A DNA stretch of 64,000 bases from Rhodocyclales bacterium (GCA_026399475.1 JAPLQY010000015.1:62001-126000); one strand, 5' to 3'. Shown: positions 54,930 to 64,000, numbered from the stretch's first letter. Numbers and translations are program-made. Notes: a model not told the origin generated them from the sequence alone.

Positions 54930-55997
54930 TCAGCGCGCCCTGCCATTCGCGTCGGCGCCGAAGTTCTTCGCCAGCAGTTCGGCCTGTTCGGCATCGGCTA
55001 CCCACAGGTCGGCGCCAAGATCGCGCCAGACTTCGTCCAGCGCGTTGATGGTTCGCCCGCCGAGCAAGATCGGGGGGCAGGCCTGACCCATTTCGGCGCG
55101 CAGACTCCCGATAAATTCGCGCGTGGTTTTCAGTTGCTGCGGCATCGAAACCGACAGGCCCAGCAGATCGGGACGCAGCGCATCGACCTGACCGATCAGC
55201 GACGGGTCCGGTACATTGGCGCCGAGAAATTGCGCCGTCCAGCCCGCCGTTTCAAAGGCGTCCGAAATCATGCGCAGCCCCAACGCATGATGGTTGTTTT
55301 CGACGTTGGCGAAAATCGCCGTGCGCGCCATCGGCTCGGCAAATTCCGCGAGCGAGAAGGCATTGGCCATCACATATTGCGAAATGGCCGTGGCCAGATG
55401 CTCCTGCGCCACGCTTATGCGATTGGCCTGCCACATGCGGCCAACGTCGTACATGGCGGCCTGGATGATGCGCACATTCACCGTCGCCAGTGACGCGCCC
55501 GCCGTCATGCACTCGCTCACCAGCTGGTGCGCGGCGACGCGCTGGCTGGCCAGCAGCAGGTCGAGATAGGCGTCCTTTTGCGGCAGGGCCGGCGGCAGAT
55601 GGCGGAACTCGGCCGGCAGCGTGGCCGGTTTTACCAGCGCCTGACGGCCGGTAGCGAGTAGGCCGAGAACCCGGGCCTGATCCGCGCCGGTCAGACGTTC
55701 GCGATAAAACCCGGCCAGATCATCCAGCGAGTGGTTGAGGTGCTGCGCGTCCACACCGCGCGATTTCAGCACCTCGGCCACCCAGCACAAGTAGTCGGCA
55801 AAAGGCTGGTCGCGGCCGCTGTCGACAGCCGCGCACAGATAATCGATGTGGTGCCGGATATCGGTGCGCCAGGCCTTGAGCCCCCGCTCACCGAAGCGTT
55901 CCAACACTTCGGGGTGCAGGCGGCATTGCTTTTCGACGGTCATCGCGATGGCATCGTCGGCGCTGTTGCGCAACTGCTCGCTGAGGGAATTCGTCAT
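54930..55997 (-). CDS. Cobalamin-binding sensory protein with Wx9EH motif
   Basis: A 355-aa cytoplasmic protein. A helical N-terminal domain (1-125) precedes a B12-binding cap region (about 145-215) with W-QANRISVAQ-EH, an exact match to the Wx9EH motif of the AdoCbl photoreceptor CarH. A Rossmann-type B12 domain follows (about 220-345) with NHHALG (an N/HxxG variant of DxHxxG), GLSVSMPQ and LLGGRT. There is no HTH, so output probably goes through the histidine kinase encoded 4 nt downstream. The ATG at 55997 follows GGAGGCGAAC. A light or cobalamin sensor is the likely role, unproven. Confidence 0.82.
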   Translation of the reverse strand: MTNSLSEQLRNSADDAIAMTVEKQCRLHPEVLERFGERGLKAWRTDIRHHIDYLCAAVDSGRDQPFADYLCWVAEVLKSRGVDAQHLNHSLDDLAGFYRERLTGADQARVLGLLATGRQALVKPATLPAEFRHLPPALPQKDAYLDLLLASQRVAAHQLVSECMTAGASLATVNVRIIQAAMYDVGRMWQANRISVAQEHLATAISQYVMANAFSLAEFAEPMARTAIFANVENNHHALGLRMISDAFETAGWTAQFLGANVPDPSLIGQVDALRPDLLGLSVSMPQQLKTTREFIGSLRAEMGQACPPILLGGRTINALDEVWRDLGADLWVADAEQAELLAKNFGADANGRAR

Positions 55998-56014
55998 GTT
56001 CGCCTCCTCCGTTC

Positions 56015-56314
56015 TCAGTCCGTCACCAGGGTCAGCCGTCGCACCTCGGCGCTGCCGGGCACGATCCGCAGGCCTTTCGGGATGCCGATATGGGACGCCC
56101 GGTGCGCCGGCGACTTGAACCAGGTCTCGAAGCTCTCGGCATCCCGCCACCAGGTCAGCAGCCAGAATTCGTCGGGCTGTTCGCTGTCGCGGACGACCTC
56201 CATGCGCACGAAGCCGGGTGCATCGTCCACCAGATGCGGTCGCTGGAGAAATGCCTCGGCAACGTCCTCGCCCATCTCGTTGGCAACGGTAAACCTGCTG
56301 AAACCAAGAAACAT
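56015..56314 (-). CDS. Antibiotic biosynthesis monooxygenase (ABM) domain protein
   Basis: A 99-aa dimeric ferredoxin-like fold protein. The typical stretch is VDDAPGFVRMEVVRDSEQPDEFWLLTWWRDAESFETWFKSPAH. Family members oxidise polyketides or degrade haem, but many are uncharacterised; this one could be a small haem- or ligand-binding protein. It is encoded between the B12 protein (17 nt) and kinase paralog B (42 nt) in the same direction. Confidence 0.85.
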   Translation of the reverse strand: MFLGFSRFTVANEMGEDVAEAFLQRPHLVDDAPGFVRMEVVRDSEQPDEFWLLTWWRDAESFETWFKSPAHRASHIGIPKGLRIVPGSAEVRRLTLVTD

Positions 56315-56356
56315 GTCGATCCTTTGATTCGCGCGGCAGGGCCGGGCTGTTCTGCT

Positions 56357-58246
56357 TCAAAAAGTCGGCGCTGGCGGGACGGCGTTGGCGCCGCTGTCTG
56401 CCGCGTCGCTCGCCTCCGGCGGCTCGATCGGCAGTGAAATACGGAAGGTTGTGCCGACCCCGACCTCGCTCCTGACCTCGATCTTGCCGCCGTGTTTCTG
56501 GACGATGCCGTAGGAAAGGGATAAACCCAGTCCGGTGCCCTTGCCGATCGGCTTGGTGGTGAAGAAGGGGTCAAAGATGCGCTTGAGGTTTTCTTCCGTG
56601 ATGCCGGCCCCGGTGTCGGCTACTTCGACCCAGACGCCCGCAGCCTCCGTGCCGCAGCGTATCGTGATGGTGCCGTGCGTGCCTTCCGGCGTGGCTTGCG
56701 CCGCATTCACCAGCAGGTTCATGAACACCTGGTTGAGTTGCGATGGCAGGCACTTGATCGCCGGCAGCTCGCCGTATTCCTTGACCACGTCGGCGCGGTA
56801 CTTGATCTCGTTGTTCACGATATTGAGCGTGGAGCTGAGCCCCGTCCGCAGGTCGACCCACTCCCATTGCTGCGTACTGTCGACCCGGGAAAAATCCTTG
56901 AGGTCGGCGACGATCTGCTTGACGCGGACAATGCCGTCCCTTGATTCCTTCAGCAGGTCCGGGATGTCTTCCTTCAGGTAGTCCAGTTCGGCATCCTTCT
57001 TGAGCTGCTTCATCTTCTCCAGCAAGGCCGCGCCACCCTCGTGGTCCTTTATCAGTCCGCCCAGCATGACTTCCCCTTCCTGGTAGCCCGCCAGCAAGGC
57101 CATGATCTGCTCGAAGTAGCGCTCCAGCGAACCCAGATTGGATTGCACGAAACCGATCGGGTTGTTGATTTCGTGCGCCACGCCGGCTGCCAACTGGCCG
57201 ATCGAGGCCAGTTTTTCCGATTGCACCAGTTGCTGCTGGGCCTGCTGCAGCTCGGTGTTCAGCGCCGACAGTTCGTTGAAGCGCTCCAACAGTTCCGCCT
57301 CAGCCTCCTGGCGGCGAGTGATGTCCTGCTCCAGTTCGTGCGTCGCCTCGCGCAACTGCTCGCCACGGGCGGCCACAAGATGTTCCAGTTCGCTCTTGGA
57401 CTCCATCAGCGCGTATTCCGTCATTCGCTGCTCGGTGACATCCTGCAGCGTCTCGACTGCGCCGACTATCTCGCCGTCGGGATCGGTCAGCGGTGCCGCG
57501 ACGAAATACAGCCAGGTTCCGGTCGCGCTAAGGTTCGGGAAGAAATCCTCAGCCTGGTAGGCGCCGGCGATCAGTTGCGAACGGCTCAGGCGCTTGTTGC
57601 CGTAAAGTTCCTTGATGGAGGTTTCGATGCTACCGTCGACAATCAGGTCGGCCATGGTGGACCGCTCGGTGTCGTAAAAACCCTTTTGGTGTCCTCGGGT
57701 ACCCACCACGTCGACGGCCTTGATGCCGAGAACCTGCTCACAGGCCTTGTTCCAGTGCGTAACGATATGATTCTGGTCAATGACGAAAGTTGGCACCGGG
57801 TTGCTGTCGATAATCTGCCGCAGTGCCTGCCGTGTCTGTTTCTGGTGTACCTCGGCAAGCTTGCGTTCAGTGGTGTTGAGGTAGCGCCCGAGGCTGATGA
57901 TTCGGCCATCCACTTTCAGCAGAGTGACGAACAGATCGACAAAGCGTTCTTCCCCCTGCGCGGTTATCAACTCTGCTTCGTAGCGCGCGGGCAGGTCCGC
58001 GCCGGCAAGGCGCGCCCGGTTGCGCTCCTGCAACATGTCCCGCATCTGCGGCGCAAACAGTTCCCAGAAGTTCATGCCCAGCAACTGTTGCCGCGAATAG
58101 CCGGATAACTCGCACATCGCCTCATTGACCAGCACCAAGCGTTCGCCGTCATGGGCGGCAAAGCCGACCGGCAGCAACTCGATCATCGCGGCCAGCTGGG
58201 CCATGGAGAAGATGGCATTCGGTAAAGGCTCGGGAAGATCAGCCAT
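56357..58246 (-). CDS. PAS-PAS sensor histidine kinase, paralog B
   Basis: A 629-aa soluble kinase starting at the ATG 2 nt after the HDOD stop (TAACCATG). PAS 1 (about 15-130, VNEAMCELSGYSRQQLLGMNF) and PAS 2 (about 145-280, with EIVGAVETLQDVTEQR) precede a coiled coil (290-345) and a kinase core with SEKLASIGQLAAGVAHEINNPIGF. A G2 box GKGTGLGLSLSYGIVQKHGG and a near-identical end to paralog A follow. The stop codon lies beside a repeat copy that encodes part of the last residues. Duplication of this core gave the two kinases. Confidence 0.92.
   Translation of the reverse strand: MADLPEPLPNAIFSMAQLAAMIELLPVGFAAHDGERLVLVNEAMCELSGYSRQQLLGMNFWELFAPQMRDMLQERNRARLAGADLPARYEAELITAQGEERFVDLFVTLLKVDGRIISLGRYLNTTERKLAEVHQKQTRQALRQIIDSNPVPTFVIDQNHIVTHWNKACEQVLGIKAVDVVGTRGHQKGFYDTERSTMADLIVDGSIETSIKELYGNKRLSRSQLIAGAYQAEDFFPNLSATGTWLYFVAAPLTDPDGEIVGAVETLQDVTEQRMTEYALMESKSELEHLVAARGEQLREATHELEQDITRRQEAEAELLERFNELSALNTELQQAQQQLVQSEKLASIGQLAAGVAHEINNPIGFVQSNLGSLERYFEQIMALLAGYQEGEVMLGGLIKDHEGGAALLEKMKQLKKDAELDYLKEDIPDLLKESRDGIVRVKQIVADLKDFSRVDSTQQWEWVDLRTGLSSTLNIVNNEIKYRADVVKEYGELPAIKCLPSQLNQVFMNLLVNAAQATPEGTHGTITIRCGTEAAGVWVEVADTGAGITEENLKRIFDPFFTTKPIGKGTGLGLSLSYGIVQKHGGKIEVRSEVGVGTTFRISLPIEPPEASDAADSGANAVPPAPTF
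56360..56387 (+). repeat. Interspersed repeat at the end of kinase paralog B
   Basis: AAAAGTCGGCGCTGGCGGGA continuing CGGCGTTGG has the exact 14-mer at 56363-56376. It is antisense to the kinase gene, encodes its C-terminal residues, and partly overlaps the stop at 56357-56359 region. Confidence 0.8.
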
Positions 58247-58248
58247 GG

Positions 58249-59097
58249 TTATCCCAGCAAGTTGGCAAAGCCGTTGAAATGCTTGTCGGCCTGTTCCAGC
58301 ACCGCCCGCAGTTGTTTTTCGCCGAGACCGAGGCGTTGCCACGCAGCGGCATTCGGCGGTGGCACCAGGGCATCCGGATCGCCCGCCAGATCGAGCGCAT
58401 GGGCCAGCACATCGGCGACATGAACCACATCGGCCATATCGGCCGGTACCTTGGGCGCGTCCGGATTCATCTGATGGTGTCGCTCCACCGCAGCGGCAAT
58501 CGGCGCTGGAATACGCCAGTGGCGGCACAACTCGCTGCCGATTTGCGCGTGGTCGCAACCCAGCACCGCACGTTCTGCGTCGAGCAGCAGGCAATCCGCC
58601 TGTTTGCGCCGCAACAGGATGTCGGCATACACCGTCGGGTACGTGACCACCAGTACCAGGCGGCCAATGTCGTGCAGCAATCCGGCCAGAAACAGGGTTT
58701 CCGGACTCAGTTTGGCGAAGGGCGCCAGCTTTGCGGCGCAGGACGCCGCGCCGAGCGAATGGCGCCAGAAAATTCGAGGGTCGAAGCCCTCACCGCCTCT
58801 GCCCAGCCATGCCGCGGCAATCCCAGCCGTGGTCACCAGTGAGCGGACATTGACAAAACCCAGCACCGTGATCGCCTCGGCAATCGTGTCTATCCTGCCC
58901 TGCATGCCGTAAAACGGCGAATTGGCCACGCGCAGGGTACGTGCCGCCAGCGCCTGGTCATGGCCGATGCCGCGCGCCAGGCGGTCGATATCGACATCCT
59001 CCTCACCCATGGTTTGCAGCAGTTCCATCACCACCGTCGGCAGCGAGGGCAGGGCGTGCAAGCTGCCGACGATCTCAGCCAGGCTCGGCGTTGTCAT
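58249..59097 (-). CDS. HDOD domain protein
   Basis: A 282-aa HDOD protein, a catalytically modified HD relative used in signalling. Conserved stretches are LPSLPTVVMELLQTMGEEDVDIDRLARGIGHD, RVANSPFYGMQGRIDTIAEAITVLGFVNVRSLV and AGLLHDIGRLVLVVTYP, with HxxH-like residues retained in part. HDOD proteins commonly work with c-di-GMP circuits. The ATGA overlap with the gene upstream at 59094 shows coupling. Confidence 0.9.
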   Translation of the reverse strand: MTTPSLAEIVGSLHALPSLPTVVMELLQTMGEEDVDIDRLARGIGHDQALAARTLRVANSPFYGMQGRIDTIAEAITVLGFVNVRSLVTTAGIAAAWLGRGGEGFDPRIFWRHSLGAASCAAKLAPFAKLSPETLFLAGLLHDIGRLVLVVTYPTVYADILLRRKQADCLLLDAERAVLGCDHAQIGSELCRHWRIPAPIAAAVERHHQMNPDAPKVPADMADVVHVADVLAHALDLAGDPDALVPPPNAAAWQRLGLGEKQLRAVLEQADKHFNGFANLLG

Positions 59098-59420
59098 TGC
59101 AAGGCCTCCAGGCGATACGCCAGCACTGCCTCGAACAGTGTTTGTGCGCCGCTGTCGCCTTCCAGGTCGCAGCGGCGGAACAGGTCATCGAGGCGTCGGT
59201 GCAGCGCTTCGCTGGCCTCGGTCAGTTCGGCCTCGTCGCGTTGCTGCTCAATCGTTACGGCGACAATGCCGCGCTGGGCCAGTTTTTCCAGCGCCGCCTC
59301 GGTAAGGATGCTGCCTGCCGTCATCAGCACCTGCCCGTCGGCGCCGAGCACCGCCGCCGTCAGCCGTGCGCCGGCATGAACCTCGCTCAGGGAAATTGTC
59401 GAAGAGTCTTTCGTATTCAT
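59094..59420 (-). CDS. Small signalling-operon protein
   Basis: A 108-aa soluble protein whose ends overlap both neighbours by 4 nt (ATGA type), so it is a genuine coupled gene. Its middle (SEVHAGARLTAAVLGADGQVLMTAGSILTEAALEKLAQRGIVAVTIE) resembles the small N-terminal module found in front of HD-GYP proteins. The C-terminal half is helical. The function is unknown. It may bind a signal or regulate the HDOD protein. Confidence 0.65.
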   Translation of the reverse strand: MNTKDSSTISLSEVHAGARLTAAVLGADGQVLMTAGSILTEAALEKLAQRGIVAVTIEQQRDEAELTEASEALHRRLDDLFRRCDLEGDSGAQTLFEAVLAYRLEALQ

Positions 59421-60250
59421 GATGTCCCGTCCGGCATGAATATCAATACGTAGCCGCGCTGCTGCATGATCGAATCGACGGTGTGGCAGCTTACTTGATA
59501 AGCACAGTCGTCAATTTTCATCGTGGCCGCGCCGCTCCCCCGCGCCACCAGCTCCGTCGCCGCGGCCGGCAGCGCCTCGGCAATCAAAGTACCCAGCAGC
59601 GGGTGCCGCGCGAAGCATCGGGTTGCGGCGGCGTTGGCGAATACCAGCAAGCCGTCGGGGTCGACGCCTAGCAGCGGCACCGGCAGGCAGTTAACGATTT
59701 CCTGCACCGCCGTTAGCGCCGTCTCGCCAAGTTCAGTGCGCCGTCGCTGCGCCTCCAGCGCCTCCTGCAACCGGGCGTTCACCCGAACAAGCTCGGCGTT
59801 GGCCGACTTTACCTGCTGGTTGAGGCCTTTATTTTCGTCGTGCATTGCCTTGCGCCGAAAGGCCTCTTCGATCTCGGCCTTGAGCATGTCATCGTCCCAA
59901 GGCTTGGAGAGGAACTTGTAGATCGCGCCCGTGTTGATGGCATCGGTGATGCTTTGCAGGTCGGCATAGCCCGAGAGCACCATGCGCACGGTGTCGGGAT
60001 ACAGCTCCTTGGCCCGGCGTAGAAACTCAACGCCGCTCATGCCCGGCATGCGCTGGTCGGAAACGATGACGTCGACCCGGCTGCGCGCCAGTTCATCCAG
60101 CCCGGCCTGGCCACCATTGGCGGTCAATACCTGATAGGCCTCGCGTCGCAACAGGCGTCTGAGTGCCGACAGGATGCTGTCTTCATCGTCCACCAGCAAT
60201 ACCGTCGGCCTCGCCGATGCGTCTGAGTCCGTCAGGGAAATATCGCTCAT
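59417..60250 (-). CDS. Response regulator with PAS-like output
   Basis: A 277-aa protein. The receiver domain (about 15-130) is intact, with acidic pocket VLLVDDEDSIL, phospho-accepting aspartate in VIVSDQRMPGMSG, and the conserved Thr/Ser and Lys (SGYADLQ, LSKPWDDD). A coiled coil (about 135-175) leads to a PAS-like domain (about 180-277, with LLGVDPDGLLVFANAAATR). The receiver closely resembles the one at the C-terminus of the 60281-63502 protein. It lies 30 nt after that gene. Confidence 0.9.
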   Translation of the reverse strand: MSDISLTDSDASARPTVLLVDDEDSILSALRRLLRREAYQVLTANGGQAGLDELARSRVDVIVSDQRMPGMSGVEFLRRAKELYPDTVRMVLSGYADLQSITDAINTGAIYKFLSKPWDDDMLKAEIEEAFRRKAMHDENKGLNQQVKSANAELVRVNARLQEALEAQRRRTELGETALTAVQEIVNCLPVPLLGVDPDGLLVFANAAATRCFARHPLLGTLIAEALPAAATELVARGSGAATMKIDDCAYQVSCHTVDSIMQQRGYVLIFMPDGTS

Positions 60251-60280
60251 TGCTCGCGGTCTTTTGATGGAGGCGGAATA

Positions 60281-63200
60281 CTAGCTTTTCCGGTACCGCA
60301 ACTCGTGCTCGCGGAAGGCTTCGCGTACCAGTTTACGCAGGGCTTCGTCCTCCCACGGCTTGGTCAGGAAGCGCCAGATGGCGCCTTTGTTGATGGCATC
60401 GGTGATGCTCTGCAAATCGGTGTAACCGGACAGCACCATGCGAATGGTGTCGGGATGCATTTCCTTGACCCGGTTGAGAAACTCGGTGCCGCTCATTTGC
60501 GGCATGCGCTGGTCGGAGATGATGACCTGCACGTCGTTGGTCGCCAGCATCTGGAGGCCCTCGTTCGGGTCGGTGGTGGTCAGGATGCGGTAACCCTCGC
60601 GGCGCAACAGACGCTTCAGCGAATTCAGAATCCCCGCTTCGTCATCCACCAGCAGCAGGGTTTCGCTCGGCGTTTCATCGGCTACCGCGATGGCCTTGCC
60701 TGCCATCAGCATCGCCTCGAACTGCTCCGCCGGCAAGGGCCTGCTGAACAGGAAACCCTGCATTTCGTCGCAGCCGAGCTTGCGCAGGAAGCTTAGCTGG
60801 GCCTCGGTTTCAACGCCTTCGGCGATCACCGTCATGTGCAGATTGTGCGCCAGTCCGATAATGGCCCGGGCCACGGTGGCGCTGTTCGGATCGGTGCACA
60901 CGTCATTGACGAAGGAACGGTCGATCTTCAGATACTGCACCGGCAATTGCGTCAGATAGGCCAGGCTGGAATAGCCGGTGCCGAAATCGTCGATGGCCAG
61001 TTTGGTGCCGGCGACATGCAACTTGTGCAACAGCGCGATGGTTTGTTCGGGCGATTCCATCAGCAGGCTCTCGGTCAGCTCCAGTTCCAGCCACTGGGTT
61101 TCCAGACTCGTCGCGTCGAGATACCGCCTGCACAGGGCGGGCAAGGCCTGCTCCGCGTTGCGCACCTGCAGTTGCTGCTGCGAGACATTCACGCCGATGG
61201 TGACGATCGGTATGCCGCGGTCGAGCCAGTCGCGCTGCTGGCGGCAGGCTTCGGCCAGCACCCAGTCGCCGATTGGCTGGATCAGCCCGGTCTCCTCGGC
61301 CAGCGGAATGAAATCGTTCGGCGCTACCAGTTTTCCGTTGCGCTGCCAGCGCAGCAATGCTTCGGCCGCGACAATCTGACCGCTGCGCAGATCCACCCGC
61401 GGCTGATAGTGCAGCAGCAGCTCCTTGTGCTCGACCGCGCGGCGCAAGTCTGTTTCCATTTGCAGCCGATCATGTACGCCCTGGTTCATGGCTTCGACGT
61501 AGAACTGGAAACGGTCGCGGCCCTCCTTCTTGGCGCGCGCCAGGGCATTCGCTGCGTTGGCCAGCAGGCTGTCGGCGGTGTCACCGTCCTTGGGAAACAG
61601 GGCAATGCCGATGCAGGCGGTGATGTGCACTTCCCGCCCCAGCACATCGATCGGCACTGCAGCGGCATCCAGCATCTTGCGCACCGCAACGGCGACATCG
61701 AGGCTTTCTGTCACTTCCGGCATGACGATGACAAAATTGTCGCCGCTGCGCCGGGCCACGGTATCCGCCTGACGCAGGCAGGTCGTCAGGCGCTGGGCCA
61801 GTTCAAACAGCAGTTGGTCGGCGCCGCGATGGCCGAGTGTCTGGTTCAGTCGGCTGAAGCCATCGAGATCGAGCTCCAGTACCGCCACCGAACTGCCGCT
61901 GCGCCGCGCCAGCGCCAGCGCCTGGGCGATCCGGTCGTTGAGCAGAAGCTCGTTGGGCAGGCCGGTCAGCAAGTCATGATTGCCCAGGAAGACAATCGCT
62001 TCTTCCTTTTCCTTGCGCGCTGTGACGTCGACACGGTAGCCGATGATCTCCTCCGGGTCGCCGGCGGTATCGCGCACCAGGCGGCACTCGCCGCCGATCC
62101 AGCGCCATGAGCCGTCGCCACGGAGAAAGCGGTATTCAACGTCCGAACGCCCCGTGGTGAGCAGCTCCGAAAACTTGTCCATCGCCCCTTCGCGGTCATC
62201 CGGATGGATGTTGTCCGTCCACAGGGACGGCTTGTCAAAAAAGCTCTTCGGCGTATGGCCCAGCAATTCCAGGACATTGGGGCTGATGTAGGTCATGCCG
62301 AAATCCGGCTTTGCCTGCATGGTGTAGATGATTGCCGGACTCTCGTGCAGCAGGAAGGTCAGCCGCGCCTCGTTGTTTGCCAGTTTTCCATGCACCTCGT
62401 CGATGGCCGCTTCGCGTTCCTGCAGTGAGGCGGCCATGGCATCGAAGCCGCGTGCCAGTTCACCCAGTTCGCCGGTCGCCGCGGACTGTCCCGAGCGGGT
62501 CGCGAAATCGCCTGTGCCGATGCGGCGGCCGGCCGCCACCAGTGCCCGCAGGGTGCGCATGACGCCGATCTCGGCACCGGCCAGGGCCAGCGCCAGGGCC
62601 GCCAGCAGGGCGCCGAGCGCGATCGCCATGCTTTCCAGGTATTTCTTCAGCAGCACTGCACGGAAGGCTTCCAGCGGCACCCCGATGGACAGATGCAGGG
62701 CACCCTTGGCCACGCCTTCGGAGGCGGCAAAGGCGTAGCTGCGCTCGGCGCCGTCCAGCCCCTGCGTTGCTATCGTGCCGCGCGGTGTTGCCAGCACGGC
62801 TTGCACCATCGGTTGCGAGGCGAACAGTACTCCTGTCAGCTCGGGCTTTTCGGGAATGCGGAAAATCAAGCGGCCGCTGTGGTCGAACAAATGGATTGCC
62901 GCACCTTCCGGCAGCGAGCCAGCGCTGAGCGGGCGCACCAGATCGCTGATTTTCAGCGCGACGAAGACCACCCCCAGGAGAGACTTCCCGGCACCTTCCA
63001 CGGCCAGGGCAAACACGACTTGCGGCGTGCCGCTGGTGCGGCCGGTGATAAGGCCGCTGACGACCAGCTTCCGGGTTCTCAGTGTCTCGCGAAAGTAGTC
63101 GCGGTCGGAAATATTGATGCCGAGGCTGGCGGGCGTCGAGGCGCAGGTGACGATGCCCTGCGGATTGGCAAAAGCACTGATGGAATATTGCGGAACGCTG

Positions 63201-63502
63201 CGGTGCAGGGTCTCCACATATCTCTGGCAGTGGGCTGTATTGCCGTCGTGTACCGACATGTCCGTGGCGATGGCCACCAGCAGATCGTTTGCCGACTGGG
63301 TGACTGCATCAAGGCGTACCAGCGATCGATCGAGTTGCATCTGCAGGCTCTCGGCCTGCTCGAGCTTCATCCGCTGGTAGCCATGATAGTGCGTCACGCT
63401 CAGCCCGATCAGCGAGGGCACAGCGCCCGCCAGCACCAGCAGGACAATGCGGGTGCGCAGGGATTGCCAGAAAGGCACTGTCAGCGACTTCGTCATGCTC
63501 AT
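60281..63502 (-). CDS. Cache-HAMP-PAS-GGDEF-EAL-REC signalling protein
   Basis: A 1073-aa membrane protein. An N-terminal helix (about 18-35) and a second one near 290 flank a periplasmic dCache domain. HAMP (about 310-370), PAS (about 375-500), GGDEF (500-665), EAL (670-930) and a C-terminal receiver (about 945-1073) follow. The GGDEF motif is degenerate (RSGDNF), while the EAL site looks complete ([30 protein letters not shown]). It is therefore probably a c-di-GMP phosphodiesterase. The receiver at the C-terminus, instead of the N-terminus, is unusual. It is the first gene of the operon. Confidence 0.92.
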   Translation of the reverse strand: MSMTKSLTVPFWQSLRTRIVLLVLAGAVPSLIGLSVTHYHGYQRMKLEQAESLQMQLDRSLVRLDAVTQSANDLLVAIATDMSVHDGNTAHCQRYVETLHRSVPQYSISAFANPQGIVTCASTPASLGINISDRDYFRETLRTRKLVVSGLITGRTSGTPQVVFALAVEGAGKSLLGVVFVALKISDLVRPLSAGSLPEGAAIHLFDHSGRLIFRIPEKPELTGVLFASQPMVQAVLATPRGTIATQGLDGAERSYAFAASEGVAKGALHLSIGVPLEAFRAVLLKKYLESMAIALGALLAALALALAGAEIGVMRTLRALVAAGRRIGTGDFATRSGQSAATGELGELARGFDAMAASLQEREAAIDEVHGKLANNEARLTFLLHESPAIIYTMQAKPDFGMTYISPNVLELLGHTPKSFFDKPSLWTDNIHPDDREGAMDKFSELLTTGRSDVEYRFLRGDGSWRWIGGECRLVRDTAGDPEEIIGYRVDVTARKEKEEAIVFLGNHDLLTGLPNELLLNDRIAQALALARRSGSSVAVLELDLDGFSRLNQTLGHRGADQLLFELAQRLTTCLRQADTVARRSGDNFVIVMPEVTESLDVAVAVRKMLDAAAVPIDVLGREVHITACIGIALFPKDGDTADSLLANAANALARAKKEGRDRFQFYVEAMNQGVHDRLQMETDLRRAVEHKELLLHYQPRVDLRSGQIVAAEALLRWQRNGKLVAPNDFIPLAEETGLIQPIGDWVLAEACRQQRDWLDRGIPIVTIGVNVSQQQLQVRNAEQALPALCRRYLDATSLETQWLELELTESLLMESPEQTIALLHKLHVAGTKLAIDDFGTGYSSLAYLTQLPVQYLKIDRSFVNDVCTDPNSATVARAIIGLAHNLHMTVIAEGVETEAQLSFLRKLGCDEMQGFLFSRPLPAEQFEAMLMAGKAIAVADETPSETLLLVDDEAGILNSLKRLLRREGYRILTTTDPNEGLQMLATNDVQVIISDQRMPQMSGTEFLNRVKEMHPDTIRMVLSGYTDLQSITDAINKGAIWRFLTKPWEDEALRKLVREAFREHELRYRKS

Positions 63503-63904
63503 CTGGGTGGGCTCAGCTTGATTGGGACTTTTTGCTCATGGCGCTTTTCTGAAAAAATGTTACAAACCCTGGCGTTCCATCTGGCAAGACCAGCCGCTGG
63601 GAGCTTAAGGTTTTACGGAGAAGCATGATCTCAAGGCAGCGGCGTTTTGGTCATCCGTGAATTACGCGACAAACTGCGGTATCTACGTAGTGGCTCGACG
63701 TCGAACCGGGTTTCCGGCGTTCACAGATGGAGCCGCAACACCACTCCCCGACAGGCTTTGCGCTGCATACTTGAATCCGCCAACCGTTCGGACCGGCCGG
63801 CACCGCGCCGCTGCACCCGGGATGAAACGTGGCCGGGAAACCGGGTTTCGGGTTAATCTGACGACCTGTCCGGGATAAGAAAATTCCACTTGTGACCATG
63901 TCTC
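63503..63904. promoter_or_regulatory. Intergenic region, promoters of two divergent signalling genes
   Basis: A 402-nt gap between the Cache-GGDEF-EAL-REC gene (minus) and the partial response regulator (plus). It contains an AT-rich stretch (TTTTCTGAAAAAATGTTACAAA near 63545) and a repeated CCGGGTTTC sequence (near 63707 and 63841) that makes imperfect inverted repeats. No gene longer than background is visible, and no motif is clear enough to name. Confidence 0.4.
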
Positions 63905-64000
63905 ATGAACGACATTGCTGAAACGCCCGCTACGCTGTTGCTGGTCGATGACGAGGCGAACATTCTTTCATCGCTGCGGCGTTTGCTGCGGCCGGCAGGC
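63905..64000 (+). CDS. Response regulator, N-terminal fragment (right-truncated)
   Basis: 32 codons in frame to the window edge, starting at the ATG at 63905 ([32 protein letters not shown]). The acidic pocket VDDEANIL and LRRLLR resemble the receivers at 59417 and at the end of the 60281-63502 protein. It is absent from the ORF track because it runs off the end. It continues beyond the window. Confidence 0.8.
   Translation, partial: MNDIAETPATLLLVDDEANILSSLRRLLRPAG

Overview
This is a GC-rich, densely coded bacterial chromosome window. Gene content points to a Betaproteobacterium, probably near Rhodocyclales/Sterolibacteriaceae: uvrA and an MFS-ssb pair in one neighbourhood, a cytochrome b561/YceI cluster, a GlcDEF operon and GC-rich intergenic repeats. 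The lineage is inferred from gene content only. No rRNA, tRNA, CRISPR array, transposase or phage structural gene was recognised.

Layout. (1) 1-8.6 kb: the end of a SulP/STAS anion transporter, then six genes resembling hydrogenase-4 (HyfB, C, E, F, G, I types). The large subunit lacks all four NiFe-binding cysteines, so this is an energy-converting hydrogenase-related (Ehr) complex and not a hydrogenase. (2) 8.8-11.6 kb: a small membrane protein, a stand-alone protein with a carbonic-anhydrase-like zinc site, and an overlapping FMN 2-hydroxyacid dehydrogenase. (3) 11.7-15.3 kb: a tight five-gene operon of mostly unknown function, led by an HTH / [2Fe-2S] / ferredoxin-reductase-like chimera and an S24-like protein lacking the catalytic lysine. 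(4) 15.4-17.1 kb: cytochrome b561 and two YceI proteins. (5) 17.3-27.3 kb: glycolate/glyoxylate salvage (Hyi, glycerate kinase, GlcD, GlcE, GlcF, an acyl-CoA synthetase) with a PAS-GGDEF cyclase inside the run. (6) 27.3-32.4 kb: CorA, PntAB behind a perfect FNR-type box, and a Crp-family regulator. (7) 32.6-41.0 kb: a secreted sensor-like protein, DASS transporter, ChrA, a DUF3604/PHP-like protein, a binding protein, a methyltransferase, a truncated SDR and a PAP2 phosphatase. (8) 41.1-53.5 kb: uvrA and MFS-ssb separated by an accessory segment holding a DprA-like protein, an AlbA_2 protein and a decayed PLD-helicase/methylase locus, bounded by direct copies of a 28-nt repeat. (9) 53.5-64 kb: a signalling operon of two paralogous histidine kinases, a B12-binding protein with the CarH-type Wx9EH motif, an ABM protein, HDOD, a response regulator and a Cache-PAS-GGDEF-EAL-REC protein, followed by a divergent partial response regulator.

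Together the genes suggest a metabolically versatile, possibly CO2-fixing respirer: anion transport and a carbonic-anhydrase-like protein next to an ion-pumping Ehr complex, glycolate salvage, and NADPH supply through PntAB. The strongest novelties are the Ehr complex beside SulP, the redox-HTH/S24 operon, the putative B12 photosensory kinase operon, the decayed defence island, and a seven-copy interspersed repeat found mostly just downstream of stop codons.
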